DNA from: UBA9160 sp035489755 | GTDB taxonomy: Bacteria; Myxococcota_A; UBA9160 | Reading direction: 5' to 3' | Assembly (NCBI GenBank): GCA_035489755.1 | Contig: DATGZK010000100.1 | Location: forward strand, 1-64,000 | Length of the DNA: 64,000 nt | In this document: positions 43,780 through 50,914 of the stretch, one piece after another | Layout of the letters: each line of letters starts with the position of its first letter | How positions within the stretch are numbered: the stretch's first letter is position 1 | Notes under the pieces: generated by a model | Told to the model about the DNA's origin: nothing | Seen by the model: only the letters and a program-made list of their open reading frames with translations | Database searches by the model: none | Position numbers and translations under genes: made by a program

Positions 43780-44646
43780 ATGGCTGTGATAGAGACGCAA
43801 GCGAAGAGGACGCAGCGCGCCTGGCAGGGGCTGCAAGACGCGCTGCTCGTGGCCCTGGTTGGGATTGCTTTCGCGCCGGGCCTTGCCGCGATGGCGCGGG
43901 TCTGGGGATCGGTTGACTACCTTTCGCATGGTTATCTGATCCCCTTTGTCGCCGCGTGGGCGGCGTGGCGGGACCGCGCCACCTTGGCAGCGCTGCCGGC
44001 GCGACGCGATCGGCGCGGCCTGCTGCTGCTTCTCACAGCCCTTCTGCTCTACGGACTCGGCCTCGCTGCCGGCCTCGTCGAGCTCGAGGGCGTTGCATTC
44101 GTTTCGGCCGTGGCCGCCAGCGTCCTGCTGCTGCGGGGCCCACAGTGGCTGCGGGCGCTGCGCTTTCCGATCGGGTTCCTGTTGTTCATGGTTCCGCCTC
44201 CCGAAGCGTTGCTGTTGCCACTGATCGTGTGGCTGCGCGTCCTCGTCACCACTGTCGCCGTCGGGATTCTGCACCTCATGAAGATTCCAGTCGTCCAGGA
44301 GGGCAATGTCCTCCTCCTCCCGGGCGGCGAGTCGGTTTTCGTGGCAGACGCGTGCAGCGGCGTCACCTCTTTGATCACGCTTCTCCCCTTGGCGGTGTTG
44401 CTCGCGTACTACGTGGAGCGCTCGCTTGCACGGCGCCTTTTGCTCGTCTCGTCGGTAGTCCCGATCGCGCTCGGCGGAAACCTTCTGCGGGTCGTTGTGA
44501 CCGTGATTGCGGCGTTGGGAATCGGTGTTGCGCGGGCGACGGACAGCGTGCTGCATCAGGCCGCGGGTCTTCTCACCTATCTGCTCGGCTGCCTCGCGCT
44601 GCTTGCGGTGAGCGCGATCATGCGGCGGCTGGTGCCCCCGAAGTGA
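43780..44646 (+). CDS. Exosortase (EpsH/XrtA-like)
   Basis: 288-residue multispanning protease/transpeptidase that processes PEP-CTERM proteins at the inner membrane. About eight hydrophobic segments; the catalytic motif A-D-A-C-S-G-V (C192), the conserved Arg in G-G-N-L-L-R-V (R237) and His in H-Q-A-A-G (H259) are all in place. ATG 43780 is the start that gives the usual short cytosolic N-terminus. The GTGA overlap with queG looks accidental in function. The two PEP-CTERM genes 4-5 kb upstream are likely substrates. No EPS biosynthesis locus is adjacent, unlike classic epsH loci. Confidence 0.93.
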   Translation: MAVIETQAKRTQRAWQGLQDALLVALVGIAFAPGLAAMARVWGSVDYLSHGYLIPFVAAWAAWRDRATLAALPARRDRRGLLLLLTALLLYGLGLAAGLVELEGVAFVSAVAASVLLLRGPQWLRALRFPIGFLLFMVPPPEALLLPLIVWLRVLVTTVAVGILHLMKIPVVQEGNVLLLPGGESVFVADACSGVTSLITLLPLAVLLAYYVERSLARRLLLVSSVVPIALGGNLLRVVVTVIAALGIGVARATDSVLHQAAGLLTYLLGCLALLAVSAIMRRLVPPK

Positions 44647-45758
44647 GCGGGGCGCTTGCGAAGGTGAGGCAGGGGGGACCTTCGGGGTCGCAAGTGAAGG
44701 CCCTCGCGCTGGCTCTTGGCTTTGACCTTGCGGGGCTGGCCCCGGCGGTTCCCGCGCCGACGAGCAGTTTCCTGCGTGAGTGGCTGTCGCGCGGCTATGC
44801 CGGCGAAATGGAGTGGCTGAGCCGCCGCGTCGAGGCGCGCATCGATCCGCGCCGCGTGCTCGAGCAAGCGCGCAGCGTGGTCGCTGTCGCCTTCGTCTAT
44901 GGCCCTGGGCGGCGGCCGCCTGCCGGCCCGGGCCGGGGTGGGGTCGCCCGCTACGCAGGCGGAGAGGACTACCACGACGTCCTGGGTGAAAGGCTCCGCG
45001 CCCTTGGCGCGGGCCTTGAGGCCTTGGCGGAGCGTGCTGTGCGCTGGCGGGCCTACGTCGATACGGGTCCGGTGCTCGAGCGCGCGCTGGCCGCGCAAGC
45101 TGGCCTCGGCTGGGTCGGCAAGAATACCTGCCTGATCCACCGTGAGCTCGGGTCCTACCTGTTCTTGGGGGCGCTCCTCACAGACCTTGATCTCGCTCCG
45201 GACACTCCCGAGCCAGACCATTGCGGGACCTGCCGCGCTTGCCTGGACGCCTGTCCCACACATGCTCTTGTAGAACCGCATGTGCTCGACGCGACGCGCT
45301 GTCTCTCGTACACGACGATCGAGTCGCGCAGCGCCATTCCAGAGGCGCTGCGCGAGGCGCAGGGCGACCTTGTCTTTGGCTGCGACATCTGTCAGGAAGT
45401 CTGCCCGTTTAATCAGCGGGAGCGTCGGCGTGTCCCGGAGGATCCTCTCGGCCTGCGGGTGCGGCTCGCGCCGCGGCCGGAGTGGGTGGCGCCGAGTCTT
45501 GCGTGGCTGCTCTCGCTGGACGAAACCGCCTGGCGCGCCGTGACTCGGCGTACTGCGCTGCGCCGCGCGAAGCACCGCTTTCTCCTGCGCAACGCGTTGG
45601 TCGCGGCGGGCAACTCGGGCGATCCGACGCTGCGCCCCGTCCTGGAGCGGCACGCGGCGGGTTCCGATCCACTCCTTGCGGAACATGCACGTTGGGCGCT
45701 CGCCCGCATTGCGCCACCCAATCCGCGGCAGCGGCCGGCCTCAGAAGGCCAGGGCTAG
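44643..45758 (+). CDS. queG: Epoxyqueuosine reductase QueG
   Basis: 371-residue cobalamin- and Fe-S-dependent enzyme converting epoxyqueuosine to queuosine in tRNA. Two 4Fe-4S motifs are present: C-G-T-C-R-A-C-L-D-A-C-P (Cys194-204) and C-D-I-C-Q-E-V-C-P (247-254). The catalytic Asp is in Y-V-D-T-G-P (D140), and K-N-T-C-L is conserved. The C-terminal HEAT-like helices are there. GTG 44643 overlaps the exosortase stop. The frame extends far upstream but only as an out-of-frame shadow of exosortase. Confidence 0.95.
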   Translation: MSGALAKVRQGGPSGSQVKALALALGFDLAGLAPAVPAPTSSFLREWLSRGYAGEMEWLSRRVEARIDPRRVLEQARSVVAVAFVYGPGRRPPAGPGRGGVARYAGGEDYHDVLGERLRALGAGLEALAERAVRWRAYVDTGPVLERALAAQAGLGWVGKNTCLIHRELGSYLFLGALLTDLDLAPDTPEPDHCGTCRACLDACPTHALVEPHVLDATRCLSYTTIESRSAIPEALREAQGDLVFGCDICQEVCPFNQRERRRVPEDPLGLRVRLAPRPEWVAPSLAWLLSLDETAWRAVTRRTALRRAKHRFLLRNALVAAGNSGDPTLRPVLERHAAGSDPLLAEHARWALARIAPPNPRQRPASEGQG

Positions 45759-45761
45759 CGG

Positions 45762-46316
45762 CTAACGCAACTCGTCTCGGCGGGCCGCGAGGCGAGCCAG
45801 CGCTTCAGGCCGCTCCCCCGGGCTAAGCCCCTCCTCGTAGGCCAAAATCGCAAGTTCGGAAAAGAGCTCCCGGAGTTCCCCCGGTGCGAGTAAAAACGCT
45901 GGATTCCTCGGGCCATACCCGAGATTCCTCTGGTCCGTTGTGAAGGTCTCGTAGAGCAGGAGACCGCCGGGACGAAGAAGCGCGGAGATCGCGGGGGCGA
46001 GGGGCCGATGGAGGTAGCGGAAGACGAGGATGGCCCCACAGCTGTTTTCTCGAAGCGGGAGGCGGTGTGCAGCTTCGAGGTCCGCGCACACGCCGGTGAC
46101 AAGAAAGGGGAGGGCTTGGGTTCGCGCCTCGCAAAGCAGCGCCTCGAGCAGCGCAGGGTTGCGGTCGATTCCAAGCGTGCGCGCGCCGAGAGCCGCCGCC
46201 GCGAGCGTGTGTCGGCCCGGACCGCACGCCAGGTCCACGACCGGGCCGAGCCGAGCCGCGTCGCCCACCCACGCCGCATGGCGTACGAACCACGACGACG
46301 GCGCGGCCCCGCTCAA
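45762..46316 (-). CDS. Class I SAM-dependent methyltransferase
   Basis: 184-residue methyltransferase with the SAM motif V-V-D-L-A-C-G-P-G-R-H-T and acidic ribose-binding D in G-I-D-R-N-P; motif II is G-A-I-L-V-F-R-Y-L-H-R-P, followed by L-L-R-P-G-G-L-L-L-Y-E-T-F, which resembles the TehB/UbiE-like small methyltransferases. Substrate unknown; TehB-type proteins detoxify tellurite or selenite, and the presence of selD makes selenium a conceivable substrate, but nothing shows it. TTG start overlaps the stop of the GDPD gene (TTGA). Confidence 0.85.
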   Translation of the reverse strand: MSGAAPSSWFVRHAAWVGDAARLGPVVDLACGPGRHTLAAAALGARTLGIDRNPALLEALLCEARTQALPFLVTGVCADLEAAHRLPLRENSCGAILVFRYLHRPLAPAISALLRPGGLLLYETFTTDQRNLGYGPRNPAFLLAPGELRELFSELAILAYEEGLSPGERPEALARLAARRDELR

Positions 46317-47122
46317 CGCACCTCGCGCCTGCGAAGCAAGGCTTTCATCCTACCCGGGAAGTCGGTGACCAGGCCATCCACACCGAGGTTGAGGAGCCGC
46401 TCCATTTCCGACGGGTCGTTGATGGTCCAGACATGGACCTGGATGCCATGCGCATGGGCGTGGGCAACGAGCTCCCGGGTGACCAGCGGGTGGCCGGCAA
46501 AACTCGCGGGGATCTGGAGTGCCATGGGCTCGGGGGGAGGCGCACTCGCGTCCAGCGCCGCACGTACAAAGCGCAGCACGTCACCGGCTGCGGCACCGAG
46601 GGCCGCGGGGACATCCACAGCTTTTAGGTGCGCCCGCAGGCGAGCCATGAGCGCGTCGCCCTCCGCTGTGAGCAGCGTGATCGGCGCGCGGCCTTCCCGC
46701 TTGACGAGGGCGACCGTGCGCTCGACGAGGGCGGGCTCATCGGCCTTGAGCTCAAGGTTAAAGCGGATGCCCGGAAATCCTTTGAACCCTTCCTCGAGGG
46801 TCGGAATCCGAAGTCCTTGTCCACGAAAGGGAAAGCTTCCCCCACTGTCTGGCGAGAAACGATACCCCGCGTCAAGTTTCGAGAGCTCCGCGAAGGAGAA
46901 CTCGCGCAGCGGGCCGGAGCCATCGGTGGTCCTGTCGACGGTGCTGTCGTGCGCCATGACGACGACGCCATCGCGCGTCAGGTGAAGATCGCTTTCGAGG
47001 ATCGCAGCGCCTGCTTCAAGGCCACGTGCAAAAGAGGGCAGGGTGTTCTCGGGTCGCTCGCCCGCCGCGCCGCGATGGCCGATCACGATCGGCCGCGGCA
47101 GTTCGAAATAGGGGTGCGGCAT
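46313..47122 (-). CDS. Glycerophosphodiester phosphodiesterase
   Basis: 269-residue GDPD TIM-barrel enzyme hydrolysing glycerophosphodiesters to glycerol-3-phosphate. Seen: I-G-H-R-G-A-A-G-E-R-P-E-N-T (catalytic His and first metal Glu), E-S-D-L-H-L-T-R-D-G-V-V-V-M-A-H-D (metal site and second His), L-E-L-K, and W-T-I-N with V-D-G-L-V-T-D-F-P at the end. No signal peptide, so cytoplasmic. ATG 47122 is preferred because the longer frame would run through the divergent dcd gene. Its 3' end is coupled to a methyltransferase gene. Confidence 0.92.
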   Translation of the reverse strand: MPHPYFELPRPIVIGHRGAAGERPENTLPSFARGLEAGAAILESDLHLTRDGVVVMAHDSTVDRTTDGSGPLREFSFAELSKLDAGYRFSPDSGGSFPFRGQGLRIPTLEEGFKGFPGIRFNLELKADEPALVERTVALVKREGRAPITLLTAEGDALMARLRAHLKAVDVPAALGAAAGDVLRFVRAALDASAPPPEPMALQIPASFAGHPLVTRELVAHAHAHGIQVHVWTINDPSEMERLLNLGVDGLVTDFPGRMKALLRRREVR

Positions 47123-47147
47123 GTGGCGTACGGTATCGTGCTCGCCG

Positions 47148-47660
47148 ATGGCCGTCCTGACCCGCGAAAGCATCGAGCGCGAGCTCGCCTCGGGACGCCT
47201 TGTGATCGAGCCGCTCGACCCCGCGCAGGTCGGGCCTGCGTCCATCGACCTCACGCTCGGCGACGAGATCCGGGTCATCGTGACCGACGCCGAGCCCATC
47301 AACGTGCGCGAGGGGACCGACTACCGAGAGCACACCCGGGCGCAGCGACTGGACGTGCCCTTCGTCCTCGCTCCGGGGGTCACCATCCACGGCATCACAC
47401 GCGAGCGCGTTACGCTGCCCGACGACCTTTGCGGATTTCTCGAAGGACGGAGTCAATTCGCCCGGCTTGGGCTCATGATCCATGTCACCTCAGCCTTCGT
47501 TCAGCCTGGGGTCTCGAATCGTCAAGTGCTCGAGATGAGCAACGTCTCGGGCCAGCCCCTTGTGATTCACGCTGGGGTGCGGCTGTGCCAGCTTGTTCTG
47601 ATGCGCACCGAGGGTCGAGCGATCTACCGCGGGCGCTTCGCCGTGCAGGAGCGGCCCTAG
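47148..47660 (+). CDS. dcd: dCTP deaminase
   Basis: 170-residue member of the dCTP deaminase/dUTPase fold converting dCTP to dUTP for thymidylate synthesis. Typical: G-P-A-S-I-D-L-T-L-G-D, E-G-R-S-Q-F-A-R-L-G-L (phosphate-binding R-S-x-x-A-R-x-G), V-T-S-A-F-V-Q-P-G-V and the late L-C-Q-L-V-L. It is shorter than the E. coli enzyme (193 aa) and closer to archaeal/deltaproteobacterial forms, and in place of the usual G-x-I-T-L-E after the loop it has R-Q-V-L-E. ATG 47148 is 25 bases from the divergent GDPD start, so promoters overlap the coding ends. Confidence 0.88.
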   Translation: MAVLTRESIERELASGRLVIEPLDPAQVGPASIDLTLGDEIRVIVTDAEPINVREGTDYREHTRAQRLDVPFVLAPGVTIHGITRERVTLPDDLCGFLEGRSQFARLGLMIHVTSAFVQPGVSNRQVLEMSNVSGQPLVIHAGVRLCQLVLMRTEGRAIYRGRFAVQERP

Positions 47661-47683
47661 CCGCGGTGGCGGGGCGCTAACGC

Positions 47684-48133
47684 GTGCGGGCCGTGGTGCA
47701 GCGGGTCTCCCATGCCACGATCCGCGTCGAGGGCGCGCTGGTCGCCGAGATGGGGGCGGGTCTGCTCGCGCTCGTCGGGGTGGCCCGGGAGGACGGGCCG
47801 ACACAGGCGTGCGAACTGGCGGAGAGGCTCCTTCGTCTGCGGGTTTTCCCGGACGCGCAGGGACGCATGGACCGCTCGCTGCTCGATACCGGCGGCACCC
47901 TCGGCGTAGTTTCGCAGTTCACCGTGATGGGCGACGCCCGCAAGGGACGTCGCCCCGCCTTCACGGCTGCGGCACCCGGGCTGCAAGCCGAGCCCTTGGT
48001 CGAGGCGCTCGCGAACGCCGCGCGCGGGCTCGGTGCTCCCGTCGTCAGGGGACGCTTCGGGGCTCAGATGCAAATCGCGCTCGTAAACGAGGGTCCGGTC
48101 ACGATCCTTCTGGACACCGAGCGGCGCTTCTAA
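47684..48133 (+). CDS. dtd: D-aminoacyl-tRNA deacylase
   Basis: 149-residue DTD hydrolysing D-aminoacyl-tRNA. The two diagnostic motifs S-Q-F-T-V-M-G-D and N-E-G-P-V-T are present, with the opening R-A-V-V-Q-R-V-S-H-A and length as in other bacteria. GTG start 23 bases after dcd, so the two probably share a transcript. Confidence 0.95.
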   Translation: MRAVVQRVSHATIRVEGALVAEMGAGLLALVGVAREDGPTQACELAERLLRLRVFPDAQGRMDRSLLDTGGTLGVVSQFTVMGDARKGRRPAFTAAAPGLQAEPLVEALANAARGLGAPVVRGRFGAQMQIALVNEGPVTILLDTERRF

Positions 48134-48208
48134 AGTGCCGGCTTGCGCACGCAGTGCGCCGGTCCACTTGACCGCGCTCCTCAATGCGGAACACTCCTGT
48201 GGGGGGAT

Positions 48209-48224
48209 GACGGCACCTGCCGTC
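48209..48224 (+). promoter_or_regulatory. Inverted repeat in the leader of a small exported protein gene
   Basis: Perfect repeat GACGGCA-CC-TGCCGTC followed by six A and then AGGAGAGG, the ribosome-binding site of the gene at 48244. In mRNA it would be a 7-pair hairpin directly before the Shine-Dalgarno sequence and could affect initiation or stability. The following bases are A, not T, so it is not a terminator on this strand. Confidence 0.4.
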
Positions 48225-48243
48225 AAAAAAGGAGAGGTATCAA

Positions 48244-48639
48244 GTGCGCAACCCTAGCTCGATTCGCTCGTTTGCAGCTGCCATCGGACTCGCTTCCTGC
48301 ATGATGTTTGCCAGTGCCCCGGCTCGTGCCGCAGATGCGGGAACGAGCGCTGGCCTCCAAGCCGGCGCCCTGTTCACGACGCTGCTCTACGGCCCCACCA
48401 AGGTCTGCTACGCGCTCGTAGGCTCGATCGTGAGCGGCTTGGCTTGGGGGGTGACCGCTGGAAACTCGGAGGTGGCGTGGCCGATCTTCGTCTCCGCCGC
48501 CTACGGCGACTACGTGGTCACACCCGATCACCTGACGGGCCAGAAGCCCCTCGAGTTTGTCGGGCGCGACACGCCGGCGGCCACGGCCACCGCGGCGAGC
48601 GACGGCGCGAAGCCGGCTGAGGACAACGGCACGCCGTAG
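48244..48639 (+). CDS. Small exported protein of unknown function
   Basis: 131 residues with a clear Sec signal peptide (hydrophobic A-A-A-I-G-L-A-S-C-M-M then A-P-A-R-A-A). Residues about 38-70 are hydrophobic and Gly-rich (G-A-L-F-T-T-L-L-Y-G-P-T-K, V-G-S-I-V-S-G-L-A-W-G-V-T-A-G) and could insert in a membrane; V-T-P-D-H-L-T-G-Q follows and the C-terminus is a low-complexity Ala/Thr tail. GTG start with AGGAGAGG 6 bases before. Small proteins with this shape occur in deltaproteobacterial genomes, but no function is known to me. Confidence 0.75.
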   Translation: MRNPSSIRSFAAAIGLASCMMFASAPARAADAGTSAGLQAGALFTTLLYGPTKVCYALVGSIVSGLAWGVTAGNSEVAWPIFVSAAYGDYVVTPDHLTGQKPLEFVGRDTPAATATAASDGAKPAEDNGTP

Positions 48640-48756
48640 TCAGCGCCCGGGGCCATTGGCACGCGAGGGCGGGGGGGGCATCCTCTGCGCCTTGGGGGAA
48701 GGTGCGGTCGCAGCACGAGGTCTGTCCCTCGGCGGCGACCGCCCGGGTGTGCCCTT

Positions 48757-49536
48757 ATGGCGGACGCCACGTCCATTGCCTCGCTCGGCACCGCATTCGC
48801 GGCGGGGCTGCTGTCAGTCTTTTCGCCCTGCGTGATGCCGCTCATGCCGGCCTATCTCTCCCTCGTCTCGGGCCTCTCCGTGGAGGAGATGCAGGAAGGC
48901 AGCAGCGAGCCGTACGTACGCCGTCGTGTGTTGACTGGAAGCCTCGGCTTCGTGGCTGGATTCTCGACCGTCTTCATCCTGCTGGGTGCGTCGGCGACGG
49001 CACTTGGCCACGTGCTGCGCACCTGGAGCGTTCAAATCTTGGGCGTGGAACTTGGGGTGCCCCAGCTCGCGGGAGTCGTGATCATCGTCATGGGACTGCA
49101 CATCGCGGGTGTCCTGCCCGTGCATATGCTGTACCGCGAGCGCCGCCTGCACCTCAAGGTTCGCCGCATGAACCCGATCGGCACCTATCTCGTCGGTGCG
49201 GCCTTCGCCTTTGGTTGGTCGCCGTGCGTCGGGCCGATTCTCGGCGGCATCCTCACCATCGCAGGGAGCCGTGAAACCGTGCTCCAAGGCGTGGCGCTCC
49301 TCGCGGTATATTCCGCGGGGCTGGGTGTCCCATTTCTCGTGGCGGCGTGGAGCATCGATCTGTTCTTTCGCGCCTTCCAGCGCGTGAAGAGTTATTTCCG
49401 GGCGCTCGAGCTCGTGTCCGGGGCACTTCTTGTTGGAGTCGGGCTTCTCGTGATGACCGATCAGCTCGCGCGCTTGAACGGGTACTTCATGTTCATGAGC
49501 CACTTCGTCACGCAAACGGAACGCCTGCTCCAGTGA
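48757..49536 (+). CDS. ccdA: Cytochrome c biogenesis protein CcdA
   Basis: 259-residue six-helix thiol transporter carrying reducing power from cytoplasmic thioredoxin to the periplasm. The two redox Cys lie in L-S-V-F-S-P-C-V-M-P-L-M-P and G-W-S-P-C-V-G-P, both next to the conserved prolines; helices are evident throughout. The gene is 20 bases before a TlpA-like lipoprotein gene, a natural recipient of the electrons, so the two form a reduction module for apocytochrome c or other periplasmic thiols. Confidence 0.93.
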   Translation: MADATSIASLGTAFAAGLLSVFSPCVMPLMPAYLSLVSGLSVEEMQEGSSEPYVRRRVLTGSLGFVAGFSTVFILLGASATALGHVLRTWSVQILGVELGVPQLAGVVIIVMGLHIAGVLPVHMLYRERRLHLKVRRMNPIGTYLVGAAFAFGWSPCVGPILGGILTIAGSRETVLQGVALLAVYSAGLGVPFLVAAWSIDLFFRAFQRVKSYFRALELVSGALLVGVGLLVMTDQLARLNGYFMFMSHFVTQTERLLQ

Positions 49537-49556
49537 CGGGACGAGGCGAGGGCAAG

Positions 49557-50090
49557 ATGAGCGCTCGAAGGGCCGCTGCGTGGATGCTCGTGGCTTCCTG
49601 CCTGCTGGGCGGCTGTCCTTCGGGAAAGGGTCGGGACGCTGCAAGCACAGCGGAGGAGACGACCGCCCCGCGGATGGCGCCCGATTTCACGCTCCCCGAT
49701 CTGAACGGCCGGAAGGTCAAGCTCTCCGATTTTCGCGGCAAGCTCGTCGTGATCGACTTCTGGGCCACTTGGTGCCCGCCCTGTGAGTTTGAGATTCCCG
49801 TACTGAACTCTCTCTATGATTCTCACCGAGACCGTGATGTCGTGATCCTCGGCGTGTCGGTGGACACCGATGGCCCGGAAGCCGTCCGCGCCTATACCGA
49901 GAAGCGTCAGGTCCGATACCAGATCCTGCTGGGCAGTGAGTCCCTGGCGCGGGAGTTCGGAGCTCCGGGCTTCCCCTCGCTGATCGTGGTGGGCCCGGAC
50001 GGTCTCGTCCGTTCCATGCACGTCGGTCTGGTCGAGCAGCCCGAGCTTCTCCAGGTGTTGGCGGAAGCCAGCGCTGGCAAGGCGGGATAG
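49557..50090 (+). CDS. TlpA/ResA-like thioredoxin-fold lipoprotein
   Basis: 177 residues. Signal peptide with lipobox L-L-G-G-C (lipid-Cys20), a short polar linker, then a TlpA/AhpC-TSA domain with the active site W-A-T-W-C-P-P-C (C73, C76) and the cis-Pro region A-P-G-F-P-S. V-S-V-D-T-D-G-P is typical of TlpA. Predicted periplasmic, membrane-anchored thiol reductase receiving electrons from the CcdA encoded just upstream. ATG 49557 follows GAGGGCAAG. The two genes are probably one operon. Confidence 0.92.
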   Translation: MSARRAAAWMLVASCLLGGCPSGKGRDAASTAEETTAPRMAPDFTLPDLNGRKVKLSDFRGKLVVIDFWATWCPPCEFEIPVLNSLYDSHRDRDVVILGVSVDTDGPEAVRAYTEKRQVRYQILLGSESLAREFGAPGFPSLIVVGPDGLVRSMHVGLVEQPELLQVLAEASAGKAG

Positions 50091-50155
50091 CGCCGCGGCG
50101 GAGCCCAGGCTCGCGCTGCCTCAAGCGCAGCGCGCGTCCGGTCGAAAGCCCGGGC

Positions 50156-50809
50156 GTGGCCACTGCCCCGAGTGACAGCCAGACCCGTGGTGCTGAGGAC
50201 ACGGGAATCCGCGTCCGCCGCGCCTTCGAACGCGTGTTTCGCCCCGGCGAGGTCGTGTTCGACGAGGGCGATCCCGGTGCGGTCCTCTATGTGATCCAGG
50301 CGGGCGAAATCGAGCTCACGCGACGGGGTGCCTCCGGCCCGCGCCTCGTCGGTCGGCTCGGGCCCGGTGAATTTTTCGGCGAGATGAGCGTCGTGCTGGG
50401 GGGGCCCCGCACGGTGCGCGCAGCGGCGGCCTGCGAGGCACGGCTGCTCGAGCTCGACGCCTCGGTGCTTCAGGAGATGTGCCTCGAGCGGCCCGAAATC
50501 GCGATTCGCATGATCCGGCGTTTGGCCGCGCGCGTGATCGAGCTCGAGGGGCGGCTCTCCGCACTCGGCATCGACGACTTGCTGCGGCCGGTGGTGCGCG
50601 TGCTCGTCCGTCGCGCCGAGGAAGCTCCGGAAGGCGTGCGGATACCGACGACCCTGCGACACCTCGCGAGCGACGCAGGCCTTTCGCTGCTCGAGACCCA
50701 CCGCGCGCTGCAGCAGCTGCTCGAGCGCAAGCTCGTGCGGTTCTCAGAAGATGTGCTGGTTTCACCCGACCTCGACGCACTTTCCGCATGCCTGGATGGT
50801 GCGGACTGA
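50156..50809 (+). CDS. Crp/Fnr family transcriptional regulator
   Basis: 217 residues. An N-terminal cyclic-nucleotide-binding fold (G-E-V-V-F-D-E-G-D-P-G, F-F-G-E-M-S-V-V-L-G-G-P-R-T-V-R-A, the phosphate-binding cassette) is joined by a dimerisation helix to a C-terminal winged helix (I-P-T-T-L-R-H-L-A-S-D-A-G-L-S-L-L-E-T-H-R-A-L). No Cys cluster of the Fnr kind. GTG start is 65 bases after the TlpA gene and may be co-transcribed; it could respond to cAMP, c-di-GMP or another ligand. Confidence 0.88.
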   Translation: MATAPSDSQTRGAEDTGIRVRRAFERVFRPGEVVFDEGDPGAVLYVIQAGEIELTRRGASGPRLVGRLGPGEFFGEMSVVLGGPRTVRAAAACEARLLELDASVLQEMCLERPEIAIRMIRRLAARVIELEGRLSALGIDDLLRPVVRVLVRRAEEAPEGVRIPTTLRHLASDAGLSLLETHRALQQLLERKLVRFSEDVLVSPDLDALSACLDGAD

Positions 50810-50914
50810 GGCTGACCTCCGTTTTGACCCGTCACTTACGTTGACCCCTCCTGATCCGTTCTGATAGCGTGGCCGCGCCTCGCGTCGGTCGCCGACGCGT
50901 GCCGGAGGGGCGGG

